Positions 12,494 to 24,024 are shown, counted from the first letter of the stretch. The stretch is DNA of 64,000 nucleotides from Bolinopsis microptera (GCF_026151205.1 NC_087078.1:620001-684000); one strand, 5' to 3'. A program made the numbers and translations. The notes: generated from the letters alone by a model not told the origin.

Positions 12494-12925
12494 TCAGGTA
12501 CCAGGGCAACCAGGTACCAGGGCAACCAGGTACCAGGGCAACCAGGTACCAGGGCAACCAGGTACCAGGGCAACCAGGTACCAGGGCAACCAGGTACCAG
12601 GGCAACCAGGTACCAGGGCAACCAGGTACCAGGGCAACCAGGTACCAGGGCAACCAGGTACCAGGGCAACCAGGTACCAGGGCAACCAGGTACCAGGGCA
12701 ACCAGGTACCAGGGCAACCAGGTACCAGGGCAACCAGGTACCAGGGCACCCAGGTACCAGGGCAACCAGGTACCAGGGCAACCAGGTACCAGGGCAACCA
12801 GGTACCAGGGCAACCAGGTACCAGGGCAACCAGGTACCAGGGCAACCAGGTACCAAGGCAACCAGGTACCAGGGCAACCAGGTACCAGGGCAACCAGGTA
12901 CCAGGGCAACCAGGTACCATGACCA
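12494..12925. repeat. 16-bp minisatellite CAGGTACCAGGGCAAC, about 27 copies
   Basis: Near-perfect 16-bp units, each with a KpnI site. One related unit lies inside the GFRP coding end. Long frames on both strands (WLPWYLVALVPGC, GNQVPGQPGTRAT) are repeat translations. Confidence 0.96.
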
Positions 12926-13434
12926 GGGCAACCAAAGAACGTTATTGCTATAACAAGTTACCATGGTGACTAGTTATTGTTATATTTATAACTAAAACTA
13001 CTGTCTACTAGTTATTGTTATATTTTTGAAAATGGTCATTACAACCGCCGTTGCCGCCAGGATCAACAAAAATAACAACTGTCTGTTGTAAAATTTCAGG
13101 CATGTATATATACTGGCATGTGGGATCATAATAATCGGTGGTAGTCTATCAACTACTTGCTGAGCAATGAGAATATTATGAAAAATGGATTAGAATGAAT
13201 TCCAAAGTTCAGATCAACACTGAGTAAATGATCAAGAGTAATGAACCTACCTACCTAAGTAGAGTCTAGAGTAATGACAATACTCTTAATCAGTCATCGG
13301 TAACCGTTTATAGTACGGAGCTCAATGCTCACTCGACACTACTAGCACCTTGAATAACTCAATAATAGAGTATATAGTAGGACAGCTGAGCATGTGCGCG
13401 TGACGATGATATTTCAATAATCGGCTAACCTTGG
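12926..13434. other. gene-free unique DNA
   Basis: No ORF or exon is supported. A single GTTACCATGGTGAC lies near 12957. Confidence 0.5.
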
Positions 13435-13532
13435 TCATTGATCCTTGGTCATTGATAACGGGAAATAAACAAATGACGGGTCCTTAAAGGGTGGGTCTAC
13501 CAGCTGTACAGGCACGTAGCCAGGTGTACCAG
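13435..13532 (-). CDS. possible terminal exon of the KH-domain gene
   Basis: Minus strand: acceptor CTCTATTCCAG, then two bases and an open frame GTPGYVPVQLVDPPFKDPSF followed by VYFPLSMTKDQ and TGA. It needs a phase-1 donor, whereas the nearest upstream KH exon (14007-14140) ends in phase 0, so either an exon between them is missing or this belongs to another transcript. The peptide looks like real coding sequence. Confidence 0.4.
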
Positions 13533-14006
13533 CTGGAATAGAGAATTTTATAGAAACTAAAGCCCTGCTTAAAATTGAAAATCATTATTTATATTTTTTC
13601 ACATTAAAACGCTGGGACGATCCTTTACGTAGGTTTACAATAGTCCAGAAACCAAAATTGTGGTTGCAAGCCGCAGCAGAAATATTTCTTGAAGCAGATA
13701 ATCGGAAATCGGATTTCACGGTCATAACATTGTACTATTAATAGGTTACTAATACCTAAATATTGGGAAAACCGATAACGGAACCAAAGGGATGGAGAGA
13801 TTTTGACATCTTGATATCGAACGGTTTTTAATATTCACGTTATTTAAAGGAACTTCCGACTACCAAAACTATGATCTAGGTAGGTTGCAAATGTAGCACG
13901 TGACCAGGTAACCAGGTAACCTGGCAACTAGATCTGTTAGAAGTATCTGGCGATTGCAAGACAGACTAAGTTGTCCCCAAAAATAAAAATAATTAAGTTT
14001 TCCTAC

Positions 14007-14140
14007 CGTAATATAGCTAGTAAAGGGTTCAGGAATTTCCACTCTTTCCGTCACCACATCCTCAGATATCTCGGTTATGATGTGCTCTGCTTGGGAGACA
14101 GCTTCTTTACTTCCGGTCATTCCTAGTACTCCTCCGTCAT
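14007..14140 (-). CDS. KH-domain protein, exon with the end of a KH fold
   Basis: Acceptor TTACCAG and donor ACG|GTAGGA bound a 134-nt exon, phase 1 in and 0 out. It reads DGGVLGMTGSKEAVSQAEHI and continues TEISEDVV. The GMTGSKEAVSQAEHIITEI part matches the third strand and last helix of type I KH domains (TGxxEAVxxAxxxI), as in vigilin and the PARP14-type KH repeats. KH proteins bind RNA or act as scaffolds. The intron upstream ends in an ACAGTGTGTTAC minisatellite right at the acceptor. Exact orthology is not recognised. Confidence 0.65.
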
Positions 14141-14142
14141 CT

Positions 14143-14252
14143 GGTAATACAGTGTGTTACAGTGTGTGTTACAATGTGTTACACAATACACAATACACAT
14201 ACAGTGTGTTACAGTGTGTGTTACAGTGTGTTACAGTGTGTTACACATACTG
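14143..14252. repeat. ACAGTGTGTTAC minisatellite next to an acceptor
   Basis: Short imperfect repeat of ACAGTGTGTT and ACACAATAC units. On the minus strand it runs to within a few bases of the 3' splice site of the 14007-14140 exon. Confidence 0.85.
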
Positions 14253-14447
14253 ATAATACAGACTGTTAAGACGTGTTAATAGGATATATTTCTACTGGTT
14301 GGAAACCCGACCTAGGGACGGATCTCTTAAAGCGAAGATGGTCTTATTAAAAAGGTAAACAAGACATATCAGAGCATTTATGTACAAAATCGTAACGAAG
14401 AGAAACATCAACAGAAAACCAATTGTTATCGAACTAAAGTTGACTAC

Positions 14448-14552
14448 CAGCCAGTTTGAGTTCCACAAAGTTCTTCTCCTGAAAGCGAACTATTTTAGCC
14501 TCATCTTGATCAAATACAAAATCAGTTATCAGCTTCTCCAACACCAGTTCCT
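14448..14552 (-). CDS. KH-domain protein, internal exon
   Basis: Acceptor ATCTATTTGCAG and donor G|GTAGTC bound 105 nt, phase 1 at both ends. It reads ELVLEKLITDFVFDQDEAKI then VRFQEKNFVELKLA. Joined to the next exon it makes the KH run FVELKLADDGGVLGMTGSKE, so the reading frame and domain continuity agree. Four copies of a GGTTACTACT repeat lie just upstream of the acceptor (plus 14576-14615). Confidence 0.65.
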
Positions 14553-14797
14553 CTGCAAATAGATTTGATTATTAGTAGTAGTAACCATAGTAACCAGTAG
14601 TAACCAGTAGTAACCAGTCTTATATTATTTGATTATTATCATCTGTCACTTGAGTGTTAATTTCTATTAAATAGAATCTGGTGTCTAGTGTTGTATAGTT
14701 CAAATAGAAGTTATACGATAATTTTATACGGGCCAAATTCCATAAATTTGTAAAATTAGAATAAGTTCAGTAAATATAATAATAAATCAAACTTTTT

Positions 14798-17160
14798 AAA
14801 TCACTAAGATTAGCTGAAAACGTACTGTAAACAGGTTTAATAATAATAAATCACTAAGCTCTAAGATAAGCTGAAAACGTACTGTAAACAGGTTTAATAA
14901 TAATAAATCACTAAAATAAGCTGAAAACGTACTGTAAACAGGTTTAATAATAATAAATCACTAAAATAAGCTGAAAACGTACTGTAAACAGGTTTAATAA
15001 TAATAAATCACTAAGATAAGCTGAAAACGTACTGTAAACAGGTTTAAGATATATAATAAATCACTAAGATAAGCTGAAAACGTACTGTAAACAGGTTTAA
15101 GATATATAATAAATCACTAAGATAAGCTGAAAACGTACTGTAAACAGGTTTAAGATATATAATAAATCACTAAGATAAGCTGAAAACGTACTGTAAACAG
15201 GTTTAAGATATATAATAAATCACTAAGATAAGCTGAAAACGTACTGTAAACAGGTTTAAGATATATAATAAATCACTAAGATAAGCTGAAAACGTACTGT
15301 AAACAGGTTTAAGATATATAATAAATCACTAAGATAAGCTGAAAACGTACTGTAAACAGGTTTAAGATATATAATAAATCACCAAAATAAGCTGAAAACG
15401 TACTGTAAACAGGTTTAATAATAATAAATCACTAAGATTAGCTGAAAACGTACTGTAAACAGGTTTAATAATAATAAATCACTAAGATTAGCTGAAAACG
15501 TACTGTAAACAGGTTTAAGATATATAATAAATCACTAAGATAAGCTGAAAACGTACTGTAAACAGGTTTAAATTATATAATAAATCACTAAGATTAGCTG
15601 AAAACGTACTGTAAACAGGTTTAATAATAATAAATCACTAAAATAAGCTGAAAACGTACTGTAAACAGGTTTAAATTATATAATAAATCACTAAGATAAG
15701 CTGAAAACGTACTGTAAACAGGTTTAATAATAATAAATCACTAAGATTAGCTGAAAACGTACTGTAAACAGGTTTAATAATAATAAATCACTAAGATAAG
15801 CTGATAACGTACTGTAAACAGGTTTAAGATATATAATAAATCACCAAAATAAGCTGAAAACGTACTGTAAACAGGTTTAATAATAATAAATCACTAAGAT
15901 TAGCTGAAAACGTACTGTAAACAGGTTTAATAATAATAAATCACTAAGATTAGCTGAAAACGTACTGTAAACAGGTTTAAGATATATAATAAATCACTAA
16001 GATAAGCTGAAAACGTACTGTAAACAGGTTTAAATTATATAATAAATCACTAAGATAAGCTGAAAACGTACTGTAAACAGGTTTAAGATATATAATAAAT
16101 CACTAAGATAAGCTGAAAACGTACTGTAAACAGGTTTAAGATATATAATAAATCACTAAGATAAGCTGAAAACGTACTGTAAACAGGTTTAAGATATATA
16201 ATAAATCACTAAGATAAGCTGAAAACGTACTGTAAACAGGTTTAAGATATATAATAAATCACTAAGATAAGCTGAAAACGTACTGTAAACAGGTTTAAGA
16301 TATATAATAAATCACTAAGATAAGCTGAAAACGTACTGTAAACAGGTTTAAGATATATAATAAATCACCAAAATAAGCTGAAAACGTACTGTAAACAGGT
16401 TTAATAATAATAAATCACTAAGATTAGCTGAAAACGTACTGTAAACAGGTTTAATAATAATAAATCACTAAGATTAGCTGAAAACGTACTGTAAACAGGT
16501 TTAAGATATATAATAAATCACTAAGATAAGCTGAAAACGTACTGTAAACAGGTTTAAATTATATAATAAATCACTAAGATTAGCTGAAAACGTACTGTAA
16601 ACAGGTTTAATAATAATAAATCACTAAGATAAGCTGAAAACGTACTGTAAACAGGTTTAAGATATATAATAAATCACTAAGATAAGCTGAAAACGTACTG
16701 TAAACAGGTTTAAGATATATAATAAATCACCAAAATAAGCTGAAAACGTACTGTAAACAGGTTTAATAATAATAAATCACTAAGATTAGCTGAAAACGTA
16801 CTGTAAACAGGTTTAATAATAATAAATCACTAAGATTAGCTGAAAACGTACTGTAAACAGGTTTAAGATATATAATAAATCACTAAGATAAGCTGAAAAC
16901 GTACTGTAAACAGGTTTAAATTATATAATAAATCACTAAGATTAGCTGAAAACGTACTGTAAACAGGTTTAATAATAATAAATCACTAAAATAAGCTGAA
17001 AACGTACTGTAAACAGGTTTAAATTATATAATAAATCACTAAGATAAGCTGAAAACGTACTGTAAACAGGTTTAATAATAATAAATCACTAAGATTAGCT
17101 GAAAACGTACTGTAAACAGGTTTAATAATAATAAATCACTAAGATAAGCTGATAACGTAC
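14798..17160 (-). repeat. 53-bp intronic satellite built on a splice donor, about 45 copies
   Basis: Units of 51-53 bp contain TTAAACCTGTTTACAGTACG on the minus strand, which is the last 15 nt of the 17161-17313 exon plus its donor A|GTACGT. The array starts at that donor. Unit variants (AATAATAATAAA, AGATATATAATAAA, AATTATATAATAAA; CACCAAAATA) recur in the same order, and a block of roughly 460 bp at about 15380-15835 reappears at about 16728-17185. Confidence 0.93.
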
Positions 17161-17313
17161 TGTAAACAGGTTTAAGATCCACTGCTTCCTGTATGAACCC
17201 AGATAACCGGTAGTAACAAAGACTAAGGTTCTGTTGGCGTGTAGGACACTGTTTAGCGTGTATAGTTAACGAGTCTCCGTCCAGTTCTAGCAGCACTGGG
17301 ATATCTCGGAATA
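17161..17313 (-). CDS. KH-domain protein, internal exon
   Basis: Acceptor CCCTATTCCCAG and donor TTTACA|GTACGT bound 153 nt, phase 1 at both ends, agreeing with the exons on each side. It reads FRDIPVLLELDGDSLTIHAK, QCPTRQQNLSLCYYRLSGFI and QEAVDLKPVY. An ATG-led frame starting further upstream is also open (MSLFPVFRDI), but the phase fit favours the internal acceptor. The donor lies at the edge of the 53-bp satellite, in which every unit carries a copy of the same donor. Confidence 0.6.
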
Positions 17314-17472
17314 CTGGGAATAGGGACATGTTATTTTGGGAGCATGTCTATAGAAGCTTCTAGAACTGCGAACATTTTCCTGTACAAAGTATTCAACACA
17401 CTAGAACGATCTAGAGGTAAACAGCAAACTTTACAATGGAATTTACAAAGAAATTCGTAATATTTAACTTAC

Positions 17473-17675
17473 TTTTGGGCAGTCTCCAATGCTCGTAAGT
17501 TTTAGGATGCAGGTCACTGAGTTTCATGTTCTGGTTAGCGGACACCAGGTCCCGGAAGTACAGTTCCGTGTCTGGGTCCAGGTCCAGGTTCTTAATATCA
17601 ACACGGACAGAGACCTCACGTGATAAGGGGTGTTTTATAGAGGGGGCTGCATACACGTAGTTAGTAGTGTACTGC
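17473..17675 (-). CDS. KH-domain protein, internal exon (upstream part)
   Basis: Acceptor CCTACCCAG and donor AAA|A-GTAAGT bound 203 nt, phase 2 in and 1 out. It reads QYTTNYVYAAPSIKHPLSRE, VSVRVDIKNLDLDPDTELYF, RDLVSANQNMKLSDLHPKTY and EHWRLPK. I do not recognise a domain. The acceptor directly follows a 10-bp minisatellite (CCTGTGTAAT on this strand). The 5' exons of the gene were not found. Confidence 0.6.
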
Positions 17676-17680
17676 CTGGG

Positions 17681-17951
17681 TAGGGTTACACAGGGTTACA
17701 CAGGATTACACAGGATTACACAGGATTACACAGGATTACACAGGATTACACAGGATTACACAGGGGTTACACAGGATTACACAGGATTACACAGGATTAC
17801 ACAGGATTACACAGGATTACACAGGGTTACACAGGATTACACAGGATTACACAGGATTACACAGGATTACACAGGATTACACAGGGGTTACACAGGGTTA
17901 CACAGGATTACACAGGATTACACAGGGTTACACAGGATTACACAGGATTAA
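17681..17951. repeat. 10-bp minisatellite ATTACACAGG
   Basis: About 27 units abutting the 3' splice site of the 17473-17675 exon. The ITQDYTGLHR frame is a repeat translation. Confidence 0.94.
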
Positions 17952-18479
17952 AATTAAATAATAGCTCAACGATCGTGAACCGTCATAACTTCATAATTGT
18001 TTACAGATTTGGGTATTTTAATGTTGGCATGGGGATATATTTTCAATTTAATGTTTTAATTTTCAAAAATAGTAAAAGGATTATTTGTATCACATCAACA
18101 CGCTGAGTCTTGAAAGTTTCAATATTTGTTTCATACTCAATAACGGGGGGGGGGGGGGGGGGGGGGGGGGGAGAAATAACCAATGGTATTATTATGATCT
18201 CACCTCAGACATTTGGTCGGTAAAAAAAACCGAACAAATATTTTTTACCTAAATTAAAAAGTTGGCCCGTTTTGGCCCCTTGCCCAGATTTTATGGGGGG
18301 ATGATGGCCCCCTACCCCCCCCCCCCCCCCCCCCCGGTTCCTACACCCCTGTATTTCATGATCTCACCTCAGACAATGGGTCGGCTTGTCGGGGGGCGGA
18401 TTGCACAATTTCTTCAGTTCAGCAGTGTGCAGTTGTATCATGGGCGGTGTTAGGTGGAGGAAATTGTTGATCTTTGCAG
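17952..18479. other. AT-rich spacer with poly-G and poly-C runs
   Basis: Homopolymer G at about 18145-18171 and C at about 18317-18335. The proline-rich plus frame comes from the C run. No gene. Confidence 0.6.
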
Positions 18480-18708
18480 CTTCTTCGTTACCTGTCCAGT
18501 AAGAGTTATTAGCTATTTTATTTTATTTTATATATATATATATTTTTTAAATTTTGTACAAGTTTCCATTCACGGGATAGCCAGTTACCTGGCAACGCCC
18601 GCTCATGATGCTTCTCCAAGCTCACAAAAGTGCCAGGAAGATATTCATGTATTTCTGCACGAGGAGCCCATCACAGCTACCACAATTAATTTTGTTTCCA
18701 AGGCCTAG
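18480..18708 (+). CDS. possible two-exon 3' end of an unidentified plus-strand gene
   Basis: A 19-nt microexon (18480-18498; acceptor ATCTTTGCAG, donor CCA|GTAAGA) and a last exon (18563-18708; acceptor TTGTACAAG) join in phase to read LLRYLSISIHGIASYLATPA, HDASPSSQKCQEDIHVFLHE and EPITATTINFVSKA then TAG. The peptide looks protein-like but matches no family I know. It may be a remnant of a mobile element ORF. Upstream exons were not found. Confidence 0.28.
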
Positions 18709-19970
18709 GCAGGTTACCATTTTGTACAATTAGTTATTAATTATCATGCCAAGTAATGTACTGAGTAAGTCGTATTTAACATCGGTTCAAACAGAGGTAT
18801 TTATAAAGGAGCACTATACAGAGCACTATACAGAGCACTATACTATCGACTCTGCCCTGCTCACTAATCATTAATTACCAACACAGGTAGCTTATAAAAC
18901 AGTGCGTGTGATCATCTGTCGTATCATTTATTCAAATTATTTTTTCCCGATCCATGACTCAAAGTGCCGAAGGCACAAAAGAGTCAAGGACAAGGGTTAG
19001 CGAACGAGGTTTTTTTTTTGTATATGGTAGCTTTCGTCCGAGCCTGCGTGCGAGTGTGCGTACGTGTCGCCCACGTGTCTGCCTGCGCAAAGTTATTTTG
19101 CGCGAAAATCTGAATTAAACAATTGTTTGCGCGCGGTGCTGAAATGTTCAAGTACATTGTTAATTTCACCATGTACGCATCCCGCTAGGGACTAATTGAT
19201 AGCATAGTATTATTATTTTGGGTTAGTATTACTATTTTGCACAGATCCGTGTCAGGTTGCATAAACAATAAACATATGGTTACATAGAAATATACACGAT
19301 TTTCAAATTAAATATGGAATTAAATCAACTGGGCGGCGCTCGGCCTGTCACTCCGCCATATCTGCATGCTTATAAACAGTAAAGACTGGGGTCCCCAGGA
19401 ATATGATCAAATACTCAAACACGGATCGGGAAATTGAGCGGCCATCCACAAAAGAAAAGCGGCCGCATTTCTTGTTCACTATGTTTTTAATAAATAAATC
19501 ATGATATGCAAGTTTTAATTTTAAAGTTTTTGGTTTAAAGAAAAAGAATAAGCGATACAGGTTACATCATAATTTTCAACTTTCTTTTTTTTGCTTATAT
19601 TAAACAAAATTATATTGTTATGTATCCTATGATTTCGTAAATATAGGCCGGTGTTCCCAAACAAACAAGCAGTTAAACAGCTTAAAAGGATAATGATAAC
19701 TACTGCTTAGGAGTAGTTTCACTTGTCCTACCTAGTCTCTACTATCGGATATTATCCCTGGAATCATTATCTTATTATGAGACTGATAAACAGCGAACCT
19801 CTCAGGATCTCAGCTTAAAAAGAGTACCGGGGAAAAAAGCAAGAATGAAGAAAATCAAAACGAGCAGTAGAGTTATTGTATATATATATATTATTCGGTA
19901 GTTACAAATTAAAAACAGTGGCACGAAAGTCTACAATAGTCTTGGTTAACTTGGCTTTCAAAACAAAACA
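18709..19970. other. gene-free DNA with a decayed fold-back MITE copy
   Basis: No coding exon is supported. At about 19713-19798 lies, reversed, a diverged copy of the element also seen at 42308-42390 and 59801-59990 (shares GGTTCGCTGTTTAT, AGTCTCAT, GATAATATCCG and GACAAGTGA-like blocks). Confidence 0.55.
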
Positions 19971-22665
19971 CTCGATATAGTAAGGGGAAAAGTGGTCGAT
20001 TTAAGGGTTCCGTTGGATTTGAATGTTCACAAGGATTTCTCAGCTAATTGGATAATTACCAATTAGTTAATCACCAAAAAAAGTGAAAAGTTTTTATTGG
20101 CTCAAAATGATTGAAATCGTTTGAAACACGGAGAAAAGTATTTTCAAGAAAAACTTCAAAAATTTTTCACTCAAAATATTTTTTCGAGACTTGGAAAAAA
20201 AGTTTGAAAATTTGAAAATATTTTTTTTCGCCAAAAGTGATCGAATTGCATGAAACGTGGATAAAAATGCCTTGCAGAAAAACTTCGAAGATTTTTAGAT
20301 TGGGGAATACTAAAATCATCAATATTTGAAGTTGGAGTAAATCTCGACATATTTTAGTAATTAGGAATAGCTTAGCGGAAAGGGCTGAACCTGAAAAAGG
20401 TTAACCACACAATGTTAGAGTTTCATAACTAATTACAATACAGCTTTATCAAATTCCACATAAAGAAACAGCACAAAAGGACCATTTAAGATCGAACCGA
20501 TTTTACCTGCTGTACTATCATTTTATTGATTTCAATGATCAAAACCTCTGTACCGTCAATCTTTCCAATCTAGACCGGGTATCTGAATGTACCGGACCTC
20601 TTATTTACCTGTATAAATAGATCCAGTTGTGCAAGAAATGATTTCTCACAGGGGTTTCTTTTAACTGTTCACTTTTTGTCACTCTCGCAAGAGGCCTGGT
20701 ATTATAGGGGGGTATATGAAGCGAGTGTTAATATACCTTCCATCATCCACTGTGGCTTTTTTGTATTGTGAATTCGCATGCCGCTTCGTTTGCTATGCAA
20801 GATACCTCAAATAACCCCCATATGTCATTGCCAGGGTCGGGATAGAGCTGGAGATAGCATTGAAAAGTTGCTAGAAATAGCTAGATTTAGAGTAAACTGG
20901 TGGTAGCTGGGTGGTGCTAGCATGGATGTAGCAGAACGTAGCTACACGGGGTTTCATTGGAGTTGGTTATTTTAATGGCCAAAGAGTGCCGGAGCTAAGT
21001 TACTTAAAATTGCAGTTGAGGGGCAGTGCAAACCACGGTGGAGTCAGGGACACAGAGCTACAGTGCAGGGGTACTGCAAAAGAACAGTGCAAGTGATACA
21101 GTCTGCAACAGTAAAACGCCGAAGAAGGAGATAAGATTGTGGCTGCAGAGGAGGAGAGGAGCTGGAACCTGATTGTGTTTGGGTTGTAAGAAGAGGAGGA
21201 AGAAGAGTTTCCTGCTCTGGTAACTACATTTTTGGAAGAGGTGGGGCGAGAACTTATTTCCAAGCGACAAGGCCAAGGGTGGGCTGGAAGCAACCAAGTA
21301 CAGCTATCCGACCTATCAAGATCACCGTCCTGAGCTTAATAGCCTTTCATCAGCTCTGTGTCCCTGACTCCACCGTGCTTTACACTGCCCCTCAACTGCA
21401 ATCTTAAGTAACTTTAGTTCCGGCACTCTTTGGCCATTAAAATAACCAACTCCAATGAAACCCTGTGTAGCTACGTTCTGCTACATCCATGCTAGCACCA
21501 CCCAGCTACCACCAGTTTACTCTAAATCTAGCTATTTCTAGCAACTTTTCAATGCTATCTCCAGCTCTATCCCGACCCTGGCAATGACATATGGGGGTTA
21601 TTTGAGGTATCTTGCATAGCAAACGAAGCGGCATGCGAATTCACAATACAAAAAAGCCACAGTGGATGATGGAAGGTATATTATTATTAACACTCGCTTC
21701 ATATACCCCCCTATAATACCAGGCCTCTTGCGAGAGTGACACAAAGTGAACAGTTAAAAGAAACCCCTGTGAGAAATTTCTTGCACAACTGGATCTATTT
21801 ATACAGGTAAATAAGAGGTCCGGTACATTCAGATACCCGGTCTAGATTGGAAAGATTGACGGTACAGAGGTTTTGATCATTGAAATCAATAAAATGATAG
21901 TACAGCAGGTAAAATCGGTTCAATCTTAAATGTTCCTTTTGTGCTGTTTCTTTATGTGGAATTTGATAAAGCTGTATTGTAATTAGTTATGAAATTCTAA
22001 CATTGTGTGGTTAACCTTTTTCAGGTTCAGCCCTTTCCGCTAAGCTATTCCTAATTACTAAAATATGTCGAGATTTACTCCAACTTCAAATATTGATGAT
22101 TTTAGTATTCCCCAATCTAAAAATCTTCGAAGTTTTTCTGCAAAGGCATTTTATCCACGTTTCATGCAATTCGATCACTTTTGGCGGAAAAAAAATATTT
22201 TCAAATTTTCAAACTTTTTTTCCAAGTCTCGAAAAAATATTTTGAGTGAAAAATTTTTGAAGTTTTTCTTGAAAATACTTTTCTCCGTGTTTCAAACGAT
22301 TTCAATCATTTTGAGCCAATAAAAAATTTTCACTTTTTTTGGTGATTAACTAATTGGTAATTATCCAATTAGCTGATTGTCCAATGTAAAAAATATTCGT
22401 ACAAAAGTTTTACTCCTTGATAAGATAAACATTCTAGGTTAATTTGCAGCCTTCTACGACGTTCACAACTAAAGATATTTGGCAAACCAGAAAGGTGGTA
22501 CAAAGGTGGTAAAAAGTGGTAAAAGTGGTGTTTCTGTTGAGATACAAAATTGGCAACAAGTCTAATTATATCCGTAGGGGTCCTTACTACCATATTCCCT
22601 TGAGAAATCCTTGTGAACATTCAAATCCAACGGAATGCCACTTTTCCCCTTACTAATAGTCGATT
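19971..22665. mobile_element. large inverted-repeat (fold-back) element
   Basis: The left arm, about 19971-21058, is the reverse complement of the right arm, about 21351-22665, around a spacer of about 290 bp. Matched landmarks are AGTAAGGGGAAAAGTGG with CCACTTTTCCCCTTACT at the outer ends, AATTGGATAATTACCAATTA with its mirror, and CCACGGTGGAGTCAGGGACA with its mirror at the inner ends. The right arm carries about 225 extra bases (about 22377-22601) absent from the left. No transposase frame is present, so it would be non-autonomous. Target-site duplication was not resolved. Confidence 0.92.
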
Positions 22666-22726
22666 CACAACTATACTTTTAAAGGTCCTTGTAACGCGAC
22701 GAAATCACATGATAGGAGATGTGCTT

Positions 22727-22896
22727 GTGTTACCATGGTAACACTGCTAGTTACCATGGTAACACTGCTAGTTACCATGGTAACACTGCTAGTTACCATG
22801 GTAACACTGCTAGTTACAATAGTAACACTGCTAGTTACCATGGTAACACTGCTAGTTACCATGGTAACACTGCTAGTTACCATGGTAACACCCCAC
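22727..22896. repeat. 21-bp minisatellite based on GTTACCATGGTAAC, 8 copies
   Basis: Units of GTTACCATGGTAAC plus ACTGCTA; one copy is altered to GTTACAATAGTAAC. The last two units overlap the 3' end of the next gene and supply its stop codon. Confidence 0.95.
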
Positions 22897-24024
22897 TAGA
22901 ACCGTGAGACACAAGATGGGAAATGTCTCAAGCACCCTCACATCTGATTTCACAGTTTGATTTGTCTCTGTTTCAGTAACATCTCCTTCTTCTTCTTCTA
23001 CTGCAGTAACTGGGAGGCACGGTAACACATTGTCACTCCCCGAGTATACTAGCACCTGTTCCGTGCTAATGTTGTTTCCCCTGACCTCCGTGCTAATGCT
23101 GTTTCCCCTGACCACGAAACCATCATCACATCTAATAGTGACACGAGTACCGGGCAGAAAGAAAGGCAAGTTGTCAGGGTTCAGAACAGTCCCATTTGGT
23201 ACGAACAGGCTTTCTTGAGAGCGAGCCTTTTCACGTCCTACCATGAAAGATACCACCGGTAATTTAGTTTCATGCTGATTATAGAAAGGAATTGAATCAG
23301 ACTCATTTCCCTCCTTTATGTTGCCAAAGAGCTCGAATTTTCTAGTGTACCCTTTGTGATTCCTCAGAGAAAACCGCTGCAGCAAACTCTTCCGACAGTG
23401 ACGCAGAACCACTTTGGTGGTCTCCACGTCAAATTCAAGGCACCAGTTAGCATTGCTCCGAGAGAGGATGCGAAACTCGTCCGACCAATCCATCTTGTGG
23501 AAATGCCAGCGGCCCTGAGATGGACAGTTAGTCCACTGTAGACTGTGTTCCTGCTTGTCTTTCCCCACTTTATACCCAACTTTCATGCAGTTCTGGGTGA
23601 CCTGGCTAACGATCTCAATTCCTGATTTTGCATTTCCTTCTAGACCCAGTTGAAGGAGGTTCAGTCTCTCTCGGGACTGGTCCAAAAGGCAGGTCTTCTT
23701 AGCCAGAGCCACCCTTCCACAATACTCAACATCACTGTGCTTGCTGATCATTAGCAAGCAGGAGCTCTGATCCAGGAAGTAAGTGAGAGCTTTGCATTGG
23801 TGGGATGCCAAACAGTACTCGAAACACTCGCTAAGACTTCTGACAGTGAACCCTGTGCCCTTGCAGTCCGGCCCCTGGTCGTGCTCTACACAATCCTCCT
23901 CCAGTGGGGGGCGGGGAGAGGAGATGGGAGGGGTGTGGGTCGGTTTATCTGCCCTCCACACTTCTGTGTTGCTAGCATGGAGTGTTGTTACCATGGAGAG
24001 GGTTAACAGGAGAAATTTAATCAT
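22873..24024 (-). CDS. secreted or surface-anchored Cys-rich protein with PAN-, lectin- and sushi-like parts
   Basis: 383 aa, one exon. Residues 1-17 (MIKFLLLTLSMVTTLHA) form a signal peptide. About 44-111 is a Cys-rich segment with SLSECFEYCLASHQCKALTY, resembling a PAN/apple module. About 145-235 has W and C spacing (QWTNCPSQGRWHF, WCLEFD, LRHCRKS) suggestive of a ricin-type beta-trefoil. About 275-340 (FVPNGTVLNPDNLPFF, TVIRC-like TRVTIRCDDGFVV, CLP) resembles a CCP/sushi domain and contains an internal ten-codon duplication (GNSISTE/GNNISTE). A hydrophobic C-terminus (ILCLTVLVGC) suggests a membrane or GPI anchor. The last residues YHGN and the stop TAG come from the adjoining minisatellite. 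Domain names are tentative. Confidence 0.75.
   Translation of the reverse strand: MIKFLLLTLSMVTTLHASNTEVWRADKPTHTPPISSPRPPLEEDCVEHDQGPDCKGTGFTVRSLSECFEYCLASHQCKALTYFLDQSSCLLMISKHSDVEYCGRVALAKKTCLLDQSRERLNLLQLGLEGNAKSGIEIVSQVTQNCMKVGYKVGKDKQEHSLQWTNCPSQGRWHFHKMDWSDEFRILSRSNANWCLEFDVETTKVVLRHCRKSLLQRFSLRNHKGYTRKFELFGNIKEGNESDSIPFYNQHETKLPVVSFMVGREKARSQESLFVPNGTVLNPDNLPFFLPGTRVTIRCDDGFVVRGNSISTEVRGNNISTEQVLVYSGSDNVLPCLPVTAVEEEEGDVTETETNQTVKSDVRVLETFPILCLTVLVGCYHGN

Noticed and set aside
12381-12964. Several 145-184-codon frames on both strands (LPWYLVALVPGC, GNQVPGQPG)
   Set aside because: Translations of the 16-bp array; different frames on both strands are equally open.
18984-19172. 62-codon minus frame with ATRTHTRTQARTKAT
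   Set aside because: Low-complexity frame in GC-skewed non-coding DNA; no splice or domain support.
23030-23580. Frames opposite to the secreted protein gene
   Set aside because: They are antisense shadows of the 383-aa reading frame.
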